Positions 35,725-43,216 of a DNA stretch of 64,000 nt are shown one piece after another (positions within the stretch are counted from its first letter, which is position 1; the number at the start of each line of letters is the position of its first letter). Made by a program: the position numbers and the translations under genes. Source of the DNA: Microbispora siamensis (lineage in GTDB: Bacteria; Actinomycetota; Actinomycetes; Streptosporangiales; Streptosporangiaceae); assembly GCF_016863095.1 (NCBI RefSeq), contig NZ_BOOF01000039.1, positions 49,874 through 113,873 of the forward strand, read 5' to 3'. The notes beneath the pieces are model-generated. The model was given only the letters and a program-made list of their open reading frames with translations, had not been told where the DNA came from and did not search any database.

Positions 35725-36568
35725 GCAGGCCGTGGCAGGCGATGGCCGCGGCGGCCACCACGTTGAGGGAGTCGACGCCGAGGTCCATCGCCCGTGAGCT
35801 CATCGGGATGCAGACGGGCTGGTCGGCCTCGTGCAGCCAGTGGGACGACAGCCCGTCGCCCTCCGAGCCGAGCATCAGCGCGACCCGGCCGGACAGCGGC
35901 GCCTTGTCCAGCGGCACGGCCGACTGATCGGGCGTGAGCGCCAGCAGGCGGAACCCGGCCGCCCTGATCTCCGCCAGGCCGCCGTGCCAGTCGGTCATCC
36001 GAGCGTACGGGATCGCGAACACCGCCCCCATCGACACCTTGACGGCCCTGCGGTAGAGGGGGTCGGCGCAGCGCGGCGACAGCACGATCGCGCCGACGCC
36101 GAGCGCCGCCGCGCAGCGGAAGATCGCCCCCACGTTGCCGTGGTCCACCAGGTCCTCCAGGACGAGGATCCGCGGCCCCGCGCCCGTGAGGAGTTCGCCG
36201 ACGGCGGGAAGCGGGGTGCGCTCCATCGCGGCGAGCGCGCCCCGGTGAACCTGGAAGCCGGTGATCCCCTCCATCACCCGGTCGGAGACCACGTAGACGG
36301 TGGCGTCCCCGACGACGTCGGCCAGCGCGTCGAGCCACTTCGCCGTCGTCAGCACCGAGCGCACGGGATGGCCCGCGCCGATCGCCCGCCTGATGACCTT
36401 CTCGCCCTCGGCGACGAACAGCCCGCGCTCGCTCTCGACGCTCTTGCGCAGATCGACGTCGCGCAGCCGCACGTAGTCCGACAGGCGCGGATCGGCGGCG
36501 TCCTCGACCGGGATGACCACGGGCTTCAGCGTACGGCCAGGTAGAACACTCCCGCACACCAGGCGCAA
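35711..36568 (-). CDS. TrmH/SpoU-family RNA 2'-O-methyltransferase
   Basis: A 285-residue knotted (SPOUT) methyltransferase. The N-terminal substrate-binding domain contains ESERGLFVAEGEKVIRRA. The SpoU motifs are all present: motif 1 LVLEDLVDHGNVGAIFRCAAALG, motif 2 VALMLGSEGDGLS, and motif 3 IPMSSRAMDLGVDSLNVVAAAAI. It probably methylates rRNA or tRNA. The listed start is a TTG with no ribosome site; internal GTG codons up to about residue 18 (VVIPVED) are equally plausible, so the N-terminus is uncertain by up to 17 residues. It is divergent from the VWA protein across 65 bases. Confidence 0.88.
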   Translation of the reverse strand: MRLVCGSVLPGRTLKPVVIPVEDAADPRLSDYVRLRDVDLRKSVESERGLFVAEGEKVIRRAIGAGHPVRSVLTTAKWLDALADVVGDATVYVVSDRVMEGITGFQVHRGALAAMERTPLPAVGELLTGAGPRILVLEDLVDHGNVGAIFRCAAALGVGAIVLSPRCADPLYRRAVKVSMGAVFAIPYARMTDWHGGLAEIRAAGFRLLALTPDQSAVPLDKAPLSGRVALMLGSEGDGLSSHWLHEADQPVCIPMSSRAMDLGVDSLNVVAAAAIACHGLLRGA

Positions 36569-36633
36569 GTTATGACTTTTGCCAGTATCGTTCCCTAAAC
36601 CTGTTACGGCCAGTCGACACCGGAGAGAGCACC

Positions 36634-38394
36634 GTGGGCGGACGACACCGCACTGACGAACTCGATGGCGGCTTCGACCCCCAGTACGAGCCCCCGCCGC
36701 CGCCGCGGCGGCGGGCCGGGCGGGGGACGGTGTTCGTCCCGCTGGCCGGAGCGGTCGCCCTGGCCGTGCTCCTCGGCGTCGCCGCGTACGTGGTGGTGAA
36801 CAAGAGCCCGGGCTGCGCCGGCGAGAAGGTCAAGCTCTCGGTCGTCGCCTCGCCCGACATCCAGCCGGCCGTCCAGAAGATCGCCACCAGGTTCGGCAAG
36901 TCGGGCAGGGCCGTCGACGGCAAGTGCGTCGCCGTCACGGTCAAGGCCGCCGAGTCGGCCGACGTCGCCAATGCGATGGCGGGCACCGGCCCCACCAGCG
37001 GCAAGCTGGAGCCCGACCTGTGGATCCCCGACTCCAGCCTGTGGCTGAGCGGACTCAAGGACGCGCCCGAGCCCGCAGGGAACGCCGCCAGCACCCCCGT
37101 CGTGCTGGCCGCCTCCAGGACCGGCGCGGACAAGCTCCAGTCGGCCTTCAGCCCGAGCTGGACCGGCCTGATGAGCGCGGCGAACGCCGCCAACCCCGAC
37201 GGCCTGGCGCGGAAGGTGCGCGTGCTCGCGCTCGACCCCACGCAGAACGCCGCCGGCCTCGGCGCGCTGCTGGCCGGGTCCGCCGTGCTCACGCAGGGAG
37301 GCGGCAGCGAGGAGACGCTCGTGGGCGTGCTCCGCCAGTTGTCGGAGTCGACCGTGTCGACCCCCGACAGCATGTTCGCCACGCTGACCAAGGCCGCGGC
37401 CCGCATCCCGGTGGGCGTGACGTCCGAGCAGGCCGTGTGGTCGTACAACACGACGACGACCCCCTCGAACCCGGCGGTCGCGCTCTACCCGGCCGAGGGC
37501 ACGGTCAGCCTCGACTACCCGATCTTCGTCACGGCGAAGGACGCCACGACGCGCAAGGCCGCCCAGGCCCTGGCGACCGAGGTGACCTCGCCCAACGGCA
37601 GGAAGACCGTCCAGGACTACGGCTTCCGCACGCCCGACGGCAAGGGCGGCAGCCTGCTGAAGCCCGACAACGGCGTGAACGCCAAGAAGCCGGCCGCGAT
37701 CCCGCTGCCGGACGCCGCGACCGTCACCCGCCTCTCGCAGGCGTGGCACCAGATCAAGCTCGGCACCAGGCTGCTCTCCCTCATTGACATCTCCGGGACC
37801 ATGGCGCTGCCCGCCGACAAGACCGGCGTCTCGCGGATGCGCGCGATCAGCGACCTCACCGTCGAGGGCCTGAAGCTCTTCCCGGACAAGGCCGAGATGG
37901 GCATCTGGGCCTTCTCCGACAACCTGCGCGGCGAGGGGGTCGACTGGAAGCCCGTCGTGCAGATCGGGCCGCTGGCCCAGCAGATCAACGGGGTGACCCG
38001 CCGCGAGGTGATCGCTCAGGCGCTGCGCCAGGCGAAGGCCATCCCCACGGGCAACACCGGCCTGAACGACACCCTCTGGGCCGCCTACCAGAAGATGACC
38101 AAGGAGTACGAGCCCGACAAGGTCAACACGATCCTGCTGTTCACCGACGGCGTCGGCAACGACGACCCGAACGGCGGCATCTCCAACACCGAGATCCTGC
38201 GGAAGCTGAAGGCCGCCTACGACCCCAAGCGGCCGGTGAGCATCCTGATCATCTCGTTCAACACGCAGAAGGACGAGGACCGGGCGCAGATGACCTCCAT
38301 CGCCAAGGCGACCGGCGGCGCCGCCTACTTCCCGCAGACTGTCCTGGAGATCCGCAACATCTTCCTCAAGGGCATCGCTCGCAGACTCCAGTAA
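36634..38394 (+). CDS. Membrane-anchored solute-binding/VWA domain protein
   Basis: A 586-residue protein: a cytosolic Pro/Arg-rich head (about 1-31), a single membrane helix (about 33-54), a periplasmic-binding-protein-like region (about 66-360; VKLSVVASPDIQPAV, PDLWIPDSSLWL, TVSLDYPIFVT) and a von Willebrand A domain (about 378-586) with MIDAS start DISGT at Asp385 (the last position is Thr rather than Ser) and ILLFTDGVGND. Extracellular metal-dependent adhesion or complex assembly is likely. The start is GTG 36634 after GGAGAGAG. It lies upstream of the sigma/anti-sigma fusion on the same strand. Confidence 0.85.
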   Translation: MGGRHRTDELDGGFDPQYEPPPPPRRRAGRGTVFVPLAGAVALAVLLGVAAYVVVNKSPGCAGEKVKLSVVASPDIQPAVQKIATRFGKSGRAVDGKCVAVTVKAAESADVANAMAGTGPTSGKLEPDLWIPDSSLWLSGLKDAPEPAGNAASTPVVLAASRTGADKLQSAFSPSWTGLMSAANAANPDGLARKVRVLALDPTQNAAGLGALLAGSAVLTQGGGSEETLVGVLRQLSESTVSTPDSMFATLTKAAARIPVGVTSEQAVWSYNTTTTPSNPAVALYPAEGTVSLDYPIFVTAKDATTRKAAQALATEVTSPNGRKTVQDYGFRTPDGKGGSLLKPDNGVNAKKPAAIPLPDAATVTRLSQAWHQIKLGTRLLSLIDISGTMALPADKTGVSRMRAISDLTVEGLKLFPDKAEMGIWAFSDNLRGEGVDWKPVVQIGPLAQQINGVTRREVIAQALRQAKAIPTGNTGLNDTLWAAYQKMTKEYEPDKVNTILLFTDGVGNDDPNGGISNTEILRKLKAAYDPKRPVSILIISFNTQKDEDRAQMTSIAKATGGAAYFPQTVLEIRNIFLKGIARRLQ

Positions 38395-38528
38395 CAAGAG
38401 TCGCTGTTTTCGCAGGTCATACCCGTTGGGCATGAGCCTGTGATCCGTAAACGACGCCAGAGGGGACGGCGTCCCACTCGTGTGGGGACCGGCGAGACCA
38501 GGTTCCGTCACACGGGGAGGAATGTTCG

Positions 38529-40292
38529 TTGCCCGAATGGCCCGGCGTCGGGCGAGCCGACGACCACCGACTGCTGGAGGCGCTGCGGCGCGGGGGCGGC
38601 ACCGACGCCCAGGCCACGGCCGCGCTGTACGACGCCTACGCCGACCGGCTGAGCGACTACGCGTACGCGCTGGTGCGCGACCTCGACGCGGCGGCGCGGG
38701 CGGTGCACGACGCGCTCGTGGCCGCGTCCTGCTGCGCGGACCGGCTGAAGGAACCGGCCCGGCTGCGGGCGTGGCTGTACGCGCTGACCCGGTTCCACAG
38801 CGCCGCCCGGAGATCGGCCGGGCCCGTCACCGGGCCCGTCATCGAGGTGGAGGAGTCCGCGGACCCGCCGCTCGCCGCGCTGGTGCGGGAGGCGCTGGGG
38901 GAGCTCGGCGACCACGAGCGCGAGGTGCTCGAACTCGCCGTACGGCACGGCCTGACGGCTGCCGAGATCGGATCGGTCCTCGGGCTCGCCTCCCGGCAGG
39001 TGTCGGCACGGCTCACCCGGGCCCGCGATCACCTGGAGAACGCCGCCGCGGCCCTCGTGCTGGCCAGGGTCGGCCGGGCCCACTGCCCGGAGCTGTCGGC
39101 CCTAGTCGACCACGGCGTGGGCGCCGCCTGGCAGGACGGTCCCCTCGGTCCTCCCGTACGCAAGCGGTTGAGCAGGCACATCGCGGCCTGTGAGATCTGC
39201 CGCGAGGGGCGGGGCAGGCACGTGTCGGCCGAGCGGCTGCTCGACATGATCCCCGTCGCCTTCCCCCCGCTCTCGCTGCGCCGCCGGGTGGTCGAGTCCG
39301 CGCTTCAGGCCGACCGGCGCGACGGCGCCGCCGCCACCGCCGCCGTCGCCGCTGTCGCCACCGCCGAGTTCGACCGGCGCGGTTTCCCGGCGAACACCGG
39401 CGGGAGAGCAGGGCGCGTACGGACAGAGCACGGACGGACAGGGCGCGGGCGGACAGGGCGCGGGCGGACAGGCCGCGGGCGGGCCCGCTCCCGCCCGCTG
39501 CGCACCGCCCCGGTCATGCTCGCCGCCGTCTGCGTGTTCGGCGCGGCCGGCGGGCTCGCGCTGGTCTCCGGTCAGGCTCCGGCCGAACGGCTCGAGGCGA
39601 TACGCGTACCTCCGACGGCGGCACCCGGAAACCCTGCCCTCGGAAACCCTGCCCCCGGAGATTCCGAAGACCTGGCGCTGGGCCCGGAGGAAAGCGACCC
39701 GCCCACGGCCACACCCGCCGCCTCCGGCGACGAGACACCCCCACCGGACAGTTCCCCCCAATCGGCCGCGACCGCCCCGCCCCACACCACCGCACCCTCG
39801 GGGCGGTCGCGGCCGTCTCCCACGTCTCCCACCCGTACGCCACGCGCGCCCAGGCCGGCGCTGACGGCGCTGTGCCCCGGAGACCTGGGCGGGGCCGCGG
39901 GCGCGTCGATCACGCTGGCCGCGCGCAACGCCGTGGTCGAGTGGACGGCGGTCACCTCGGGCGGGATCGCGGTCTCGCCCCGGCACGGCAGGCTCCGCGC
40001 GGGCGCGAGCGGCCGGGTCACGCTCGCCGTCGTCGATCCCGGCGTCGCGGGCAGGGGCGTGGTGACCTTCGAGTCCACGGCCGGCCAGTCCTCGGCCGGC
40101 CGGCCCTCGTGCCGGGTGGCCTGGGACGGCCAGGAGGGGAACGGCGACGCCGGCCCGGTGCCCGACCCGACACCCGACACCACGACCGGTCCCACGTCCC
40201 GCCCCACGACCGAGTCCCCAGGCGGGTCGTCGGGCGGATCGGGCGACAGCCCGCCTCCGGCCGGCGACGCCGCGGCCACCCCCTCTTCCTGA
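38529..40292 (+). CDS. ECF sigma factor fused to zinc anti-sigma and extracellular domain
   Basis: One chain of 587 residues. It begins with ECF sigma-like region 2 (about 27-100) and region 4 (about 118-178; LGDHEREVLELAVRHGLTAAEIGSVLGLASRQVSARL). A ZAS-type zinc motif H-x3-C-x2-C follows at His217, Cys221 and Cys224, the anti-sigma signature. A basic Gly-Arg-Thr repeat, one membrane helix (about 328-348), a Pro/Thr-rich stalk and an immunoglobulin-like external domain (about 430-520) complete it. The sigma part is tethered to the membrane unless cleaved. The start is TTG 38529, decided by GGGGAGG eight bases upstream; the nearby ATG 38522 is out of frame. Region 2 is weakly conserved, so DNA binding could be lost. 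Confidence 0.8.
   Translation: MPEWPGVGRADDHRLLEALRRGGGTDAQATAALYDAYADRLSDYAYALVRDLDAAARAVHDALVAASCCADRLKEPARLRAWLYALTRFHSAARRSAGPVTGPVIEVEESADPPLAALVREALGELGDHEREVLELAVRHGLTAAEIGSVLGLASRQVSARLTRARDHLENAAAALVLARVGRAHCPELSALVDHGVGAAWQDGPLGPPVRKRLSRHIAACEICREGRGRHVSAERLLDMIPVAFPPLSLRRRVVESALQADRRDGAAATAAVAAVATAEFDRRGFPANTGGRAGRVRTEHGRTGRGRTGRGRTGRGRARSRPLRTAPVMLAAVCVFGAAGGLALVSGQAPAERLEAIRVPPTAAPGNPALGNPAPGDSEDLALGPEESDPPTATPAASGDETPPPDSSPQSAATAPPHTTAPSGRSRPSPTSPTRTPRAPRPALTALCPGDLGGAAGASITLAARNAVVEWTAVTSGGIAVSPRHGRLRAGASGRVTLAVVDPGVAGRGVVTFESTAGQSSAGRPSCRVAWDGQEGNGDAGPVPDPTPDTTTGPTSRPTTESPGGSSGGSGDSPPPAGDAAATPSS
39421..39480 (+). repeat. Four 15-base tandem repeats inside the sigma/anti-sigma gene
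   Basis: Four units of GGACAGGGCGCGGGC type (39421-39435 divergent; 39436-39450 and 39451-39465 identical; 39466-39480 with one change) encode GRTGR repeats just before the membrane helix. The near identity points to recent expansion. Confidence 0.85.
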
Positions 40293-40315
40293 CGCATCCG
40301 TCACAGGATCACCAG

Positions 40316-40357
40316 TTGTTACACCAAAGTTGGAAGATTGGCACCCGCCAGTAACAA
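40316..40357. promoter_or_regulatory. Long-spaced inverted repeat TTGTTAC-N28-GTAACAA
   Basis: Perfect 7-bp arms at 40316-40322 and 40351-40357 in the A/T-richer gap between the sigma/anti-sigma fusion and the amidase-like gene. The role is unknown: it could be a double operator half-site or promoter-associated element for the gene at 40430. Confidence 0.35.
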
Positions 40358-40429
40358 TCAGGATTCGCGAGGTGTCAGCGGAAGTTTGAAAGGGGAAAAA
40401 CGACGCGACCGAGGATTTGAGGGGGCATT

Positions 40430-41029
40430 GTGGCCCAAGCATGGCTGCCCGGCGCAAGCCGACTTCCCTCCCCCGGGGACTCCGGAGCGATGCTCGGAGG
40501 AGCCCCGAGGACCGTCTGGTTCATCTGGCCCGCCGATCCCCAAGGGGTCTCGGCCAGATCCGTCGCCCAGCGGCTGATCCAGCTCCGCCGGCCCTCCCAC
40601 CTGGTGTGGAACCCGGTGACCGGGGAGATCGTCCAGTTGCTCCCGCCCACCAGGGCGGGCGGCGGGCTCGCCGCGGACCGCGGCAGGAACGGACGGGTCT
40701 GCGTGCAGATCCAAGTCATCGGCTCGGCGAGGGAACCGTTCACCGACACCAAGCTCGACGGCCTGGACGACATCCTGGCCTGGCTCGACTCCTGGGAGGT
40801 GCCGCGCCGCTGGCCGGCCGGCCCTCCGCTGCCCTATCCGCACTCCCTGGCCGCCGAGCGCAGCAAACGGCTGTGGGCGCGGGGCGGCCACTTCGGCCAC
40901 TCCCAGGTGCCGGGCACCCGGGAGGGCGACCCGGGATCGATCGACATCGCCCGCATCATCGGCGAGGAGGCGCTCAACCTGGAGGTCCCCCTGCCCAGGA
41001 GCGAACTCAGGCTCCTTCAGGAGGTATGA
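40430..41029 (+). CDS. Amidase/PGRP-like protein of unknown activity
   Basis: A 199-residue protein with no signal peptide. The middle and C-terminal parts resemble type 2 N-acetylmuramoyl-L-alanine amidase or peptidoglycan-recognition domains: SHLVWNPVTGEIVQLLPPTRAG near the centre and ARGGHFGHSQVPGTREGDPGSIDIARII near the end, the equivalent of the GH-VPG-DPG motif that carries a zinc histidine. The expected N-terminal histidine is not obvious, so catalysis is uncertain. The start is GTG 40430 with GAGGGGGC upstream. Its end overlaps the convergent MocR gene by 23 bases. Confidence 0.65.
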   Translation: MAQAWLPGASRLPSPGDSGAMLGGAPRTVWFIWPADPQGVSARSVAQRLIQLRRPSHLVWNPVTGEIVQLLPPTRAGGGLAADRGRNGRVCVQIQVIGSAREPFTDTKLDGLDDILAWLDSWEVPRRWPAGPPLPYPHSLAAERSKRLWARGGHFGHSQVPGTREGDPGSIDIARIIGEEALNLEVPLPRSELRLLQEV

Positions 41030-42392
41030 GCTCCCTGATCACCGCGCACCCGCGCCGTACGTCGGCCCTGGAGGCCGAGCCGTAACCCAGCACGAGGCCG
41101 TGCACCCGAGGCGGCCCGAGGTGGTGGGGTTCGGTGGTGTCCAGGAGCACGCCGCGTTCCCCGGCCTGCCGTACGAGGCCGGGGACCACGCCGGCGGGCA
41201 GGGTGACCATCACGTGGAGCCCGGCCGTGTCGCCCCGGACGTACGGCCCGAGCGCCTCGACGATGGCCGCCCTCCGGCGGGCGTACTCCAGCCGCATCCT
41301 GCGCAGGTGCCGGTCGAGGTCGCCGCGTTCCAGCAGGGTCGCCACGGCCCGCTGGACCGGCCCGGACGTGCGGTCGGCGAGGTGCATCCGGCGCTCGGCG
41401 ACGGCGTCGAGCAGGCCGGCGGGGGCGACCAGCCAGCCGAGCCCGACGTCGGGACCGAGCGACTTCGACAGCGTGCCGAGCAGCACCACCCGCCCGGGGT
41501 CGAGCCCGTAGAGCGCGGGCAGCGGCGCGACGTCGTAGCGGAACTCGGCGTCGTAGTCGTCCTCGACGACGATCGCGCCGGTCCTGCGCGCCCAGGCGAG
41601 CAGCTTCTCCCTGCGCGGGATCGGCAGCCTGCCGCCGACCGGGAACTGGTGCGCGGGCGTGGTGTAGAGCACCCGCAGGTCGTCGGGGAGCGCCTCGACG
41701 ATCACGCCCTGCTCGTCCACCGGGCAGGGCACCACCTCCGCGCCCCGGGAGGCGAAGATCCGCCGCGCGGCCCGCCAGCCCGGCTCCTCCACCCCGGCCC
41801 GGCTTCCCGGGCCGAGCAGCGTGGCGGCGATCAGGTCGAGGCCGTTGCCAGTGCCCCTGGTGACCATGACGTTCCCCGCGCCCACCGGTACGGCCCTGGC
41901 CCTGCGCAGGTGCTCGGCCAGCAGTTCACGCAGCTCCGGATGGCCGTAGGGGTCGGGGAACGCGTTCAGCGCGAGCTCGCCGGCCGAGCGCCAGGCCCGC
42001 CGCCAGGCCGCCTCGTCGTACCCGAGCACCCACGGACGGCCCGGCCGCAGGTCCACCACTCCCGGGGGCGCCGGCGCGCGGTGGACGGCCCCGCGAGCCT
42101 TGGCCGCCTGCGCGACGGGCTTCTCGTACGGCAGGGTGTCGTCGGCCACGTAGGTGCCCGAGCCGTGCCGCCCGTCCAGCCACCCCTCGGCGTACAACTG
42201 CTGGTACGCGTCGGTCGCGACGGTCCTGCTGACCCCCAGCAGGGCGGCGAGGCCCCGCGTGGACGGCAGCCGCTCCCCCGCCCTGAGCCGGCCGGTGCGC
42301 ATGGCCTCCCGCAGTTGGCCGGCCACCTGGACGGCGAGCGGCACCGGGGACGCGCGGTCCACCGCCAGCGGCACATCGATGGTCAGACGCAA
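41007..42392 (-). CDS. MocR/PdxR-type GntR-aminotransferase regulator
   Basis: A regulator of about 461 residues: an N-terminal GntR winged helix (VAGQLREAMRTGRLRAGERLPSTRGLAALLGVSRTVATDAYQQL) and a fold-type I aminotransferase domain with DDYDAEFRYD and PLP lysine in LLGTLSKSLGPDVGLGWL. Such proteins sense pyridoxal phosphate. I chose TTG 42392 because GGAGAG lies seven bases upstream; the longer open frame would start at GTG 42440 inside the operator. It is divergent from a PNPOx-like gene with an inverted repeat between them, the classic MocR arrangement. Confidence 0.9.
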   Translation of the reverse strand: MRLTIDVPLAVDRASPVPLAVQVAGQLREAMRTGRLRAGERLPSTRGLAALLGVSRTVATDAYQQLYAEGWLDGRHGSGTYVADDTLPYEKPVAQAAKARGAVHRAPAPPGVVDLRPGRPWVLGYDEAAWRRAWRSAGELALNAFPDPYGHPELRELLAEHLRRARAVPVGAGNVMVTRGTGNGLDLIAATLLGPGSRAGVEEPGWRAARRIFASRGAEVVPCPVDEQGVIVEALPDDLRVLYTTPAHQFPVGGRLPIPRREKLLAWARRTGAIVVEDDYDAEFRYDVAPLPALYGLDPGRVVLLGTLSKSLGPDVGLGWLVAPAGLLDAVAERRMHLADRTSGPVQRAVATLLERGDLDRHLRRMRLEYARRRAAIVEALGPYVRGDTAGLHVMVTLPAGVVPGLVRQAGERGVLLDTTEPHHLGPPRVHGLVLGYGSASRADVRRGCAVIRELIPPEGA

Positions 42393-42416
42393 AGTGGTCT
42401 CTCCGTATCGGCGCGG

Positions 42417-42441
42417 AGTGGACGTGTTCCACCGGTCCACT
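42417..42441. promoter_or_regulatory. Inverted repeat operator for the MocR pair
   Basis: AGTGGAC (42417-42423) and GTCCACT (42435-42441) form perfect 7-bp arms around 11 bases in the space between the divergent MocR and PNPOx genes. MocR regulators commonly bind such TGGAC-type repeats. TAACGT (42448-42453) is a candidate -10 for the PNPOx gene; only seven bases separate it from ATG 42461, so that mRNA may be leaderless. Confidence 0.55.
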
Positions 42442-42460
42442 TCGACCTAACGTAACGGAC

Positions 42461-43108
42461 ATGCTCTCCACAACCGCCCGTACCACCCTTAACCGCTCGA
42501 AGGACCGCGCCCGCACGGACCGCGCCGACCTGTACGCGATCCTGGACGCCGGGCTCATCTGTCACCTCGGAGTGCTGGCCGGCGGGTCCCCCATGGTGAT
42601 CCCCACCGGCTACGGGCGGATCGGCGACACCCTCTACCTGCACGGCTCCACGGGCGCGACCTCGCTGCGGGCCGCGCTCGGCAACCCGGTCTGCGTCACC
42701 GTGACCCACCTCGACGGGATCGTGCTGGCGCGCTCCGCGTTCCACCACTCCGTGAACTACCGGTCCGCGATGGTCTACGGCCTCGCCCGGATGGTGGACG
42801 ACCCCGAGGAACGGCTCGCCGGCCTGCGGGCCATCACCGAGCAGCTCGCCCCCGGGCAGTGGGACGTCGTACGCCTGCCGGACCGCAAGGAGATGGCCGC
42901 CACCGCCGTGGTCGCCCTGTCCCTGGAGGAGGCGTCCGTGAAGGTCAGGCAGGGGCCGCCGAAGGACGACGAGGAGGACTACGGCCTGCCCGTCTGGGCG
43001 GGCGTGCTGCCGCTCACCGTGTCGTGGGGCGTTCCCGAGCCCGACCCCCGCCTCGCGCCCGGCATCCCGGTTCCCCCGCACGTCGAGGATCGGGGCCGCC
43101 GCTCCTGA
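42461..43108 (+). CDS. Pyridoxamine 5'-phosphate oxidase-like flavin protein
   Basis: A 215-residue split-barrel flavin/nucleotide-binding protein of the PNPOx-like family often paired with MocR regulators. Features: YAILDAGLICHLGVLAGGSPMVIPTGYGRIGDTLYLHGSTGATSL at the start, then VCVTVTHLDGIVLARSAFHHSVNYRSAMVYGLA. The shape resembles FMN-binding family members, not true PdxH; the substrate is unknown. Probable control is by the adjacent MocR in response to pyridoxal phosphate. Confidence 0.88.
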   Translation: MLSTTARTTLNRSKDRARTDRADLYAILDAGLICHLGVLAGGSPMVIPTGYGRIGDTLYLHGSTGATSLRAALGNPVCVTVTHLDGIVLARSAFHHSVNYRSAMVYGLARMVDDPEERLAGLRAITEQLAPGQWDVVRLPDRKEMAATAVVALSLEEASVKVRQGPPKDDEEDYGLPVWAGVLPLTVSWGVPEPDPRLAPGIPVPPHVEDRGRRS

Positions 43109-43216
43109 CAGGAGCGACTGACTAAATCATGACTTCTCGGCGCATTGGGCGGTCCGTCACTAAGCTACGGTCTCGTCATTTGGCGGGGGCCCCAGGCGAT
43201 GAGGAGACAGACCGTT

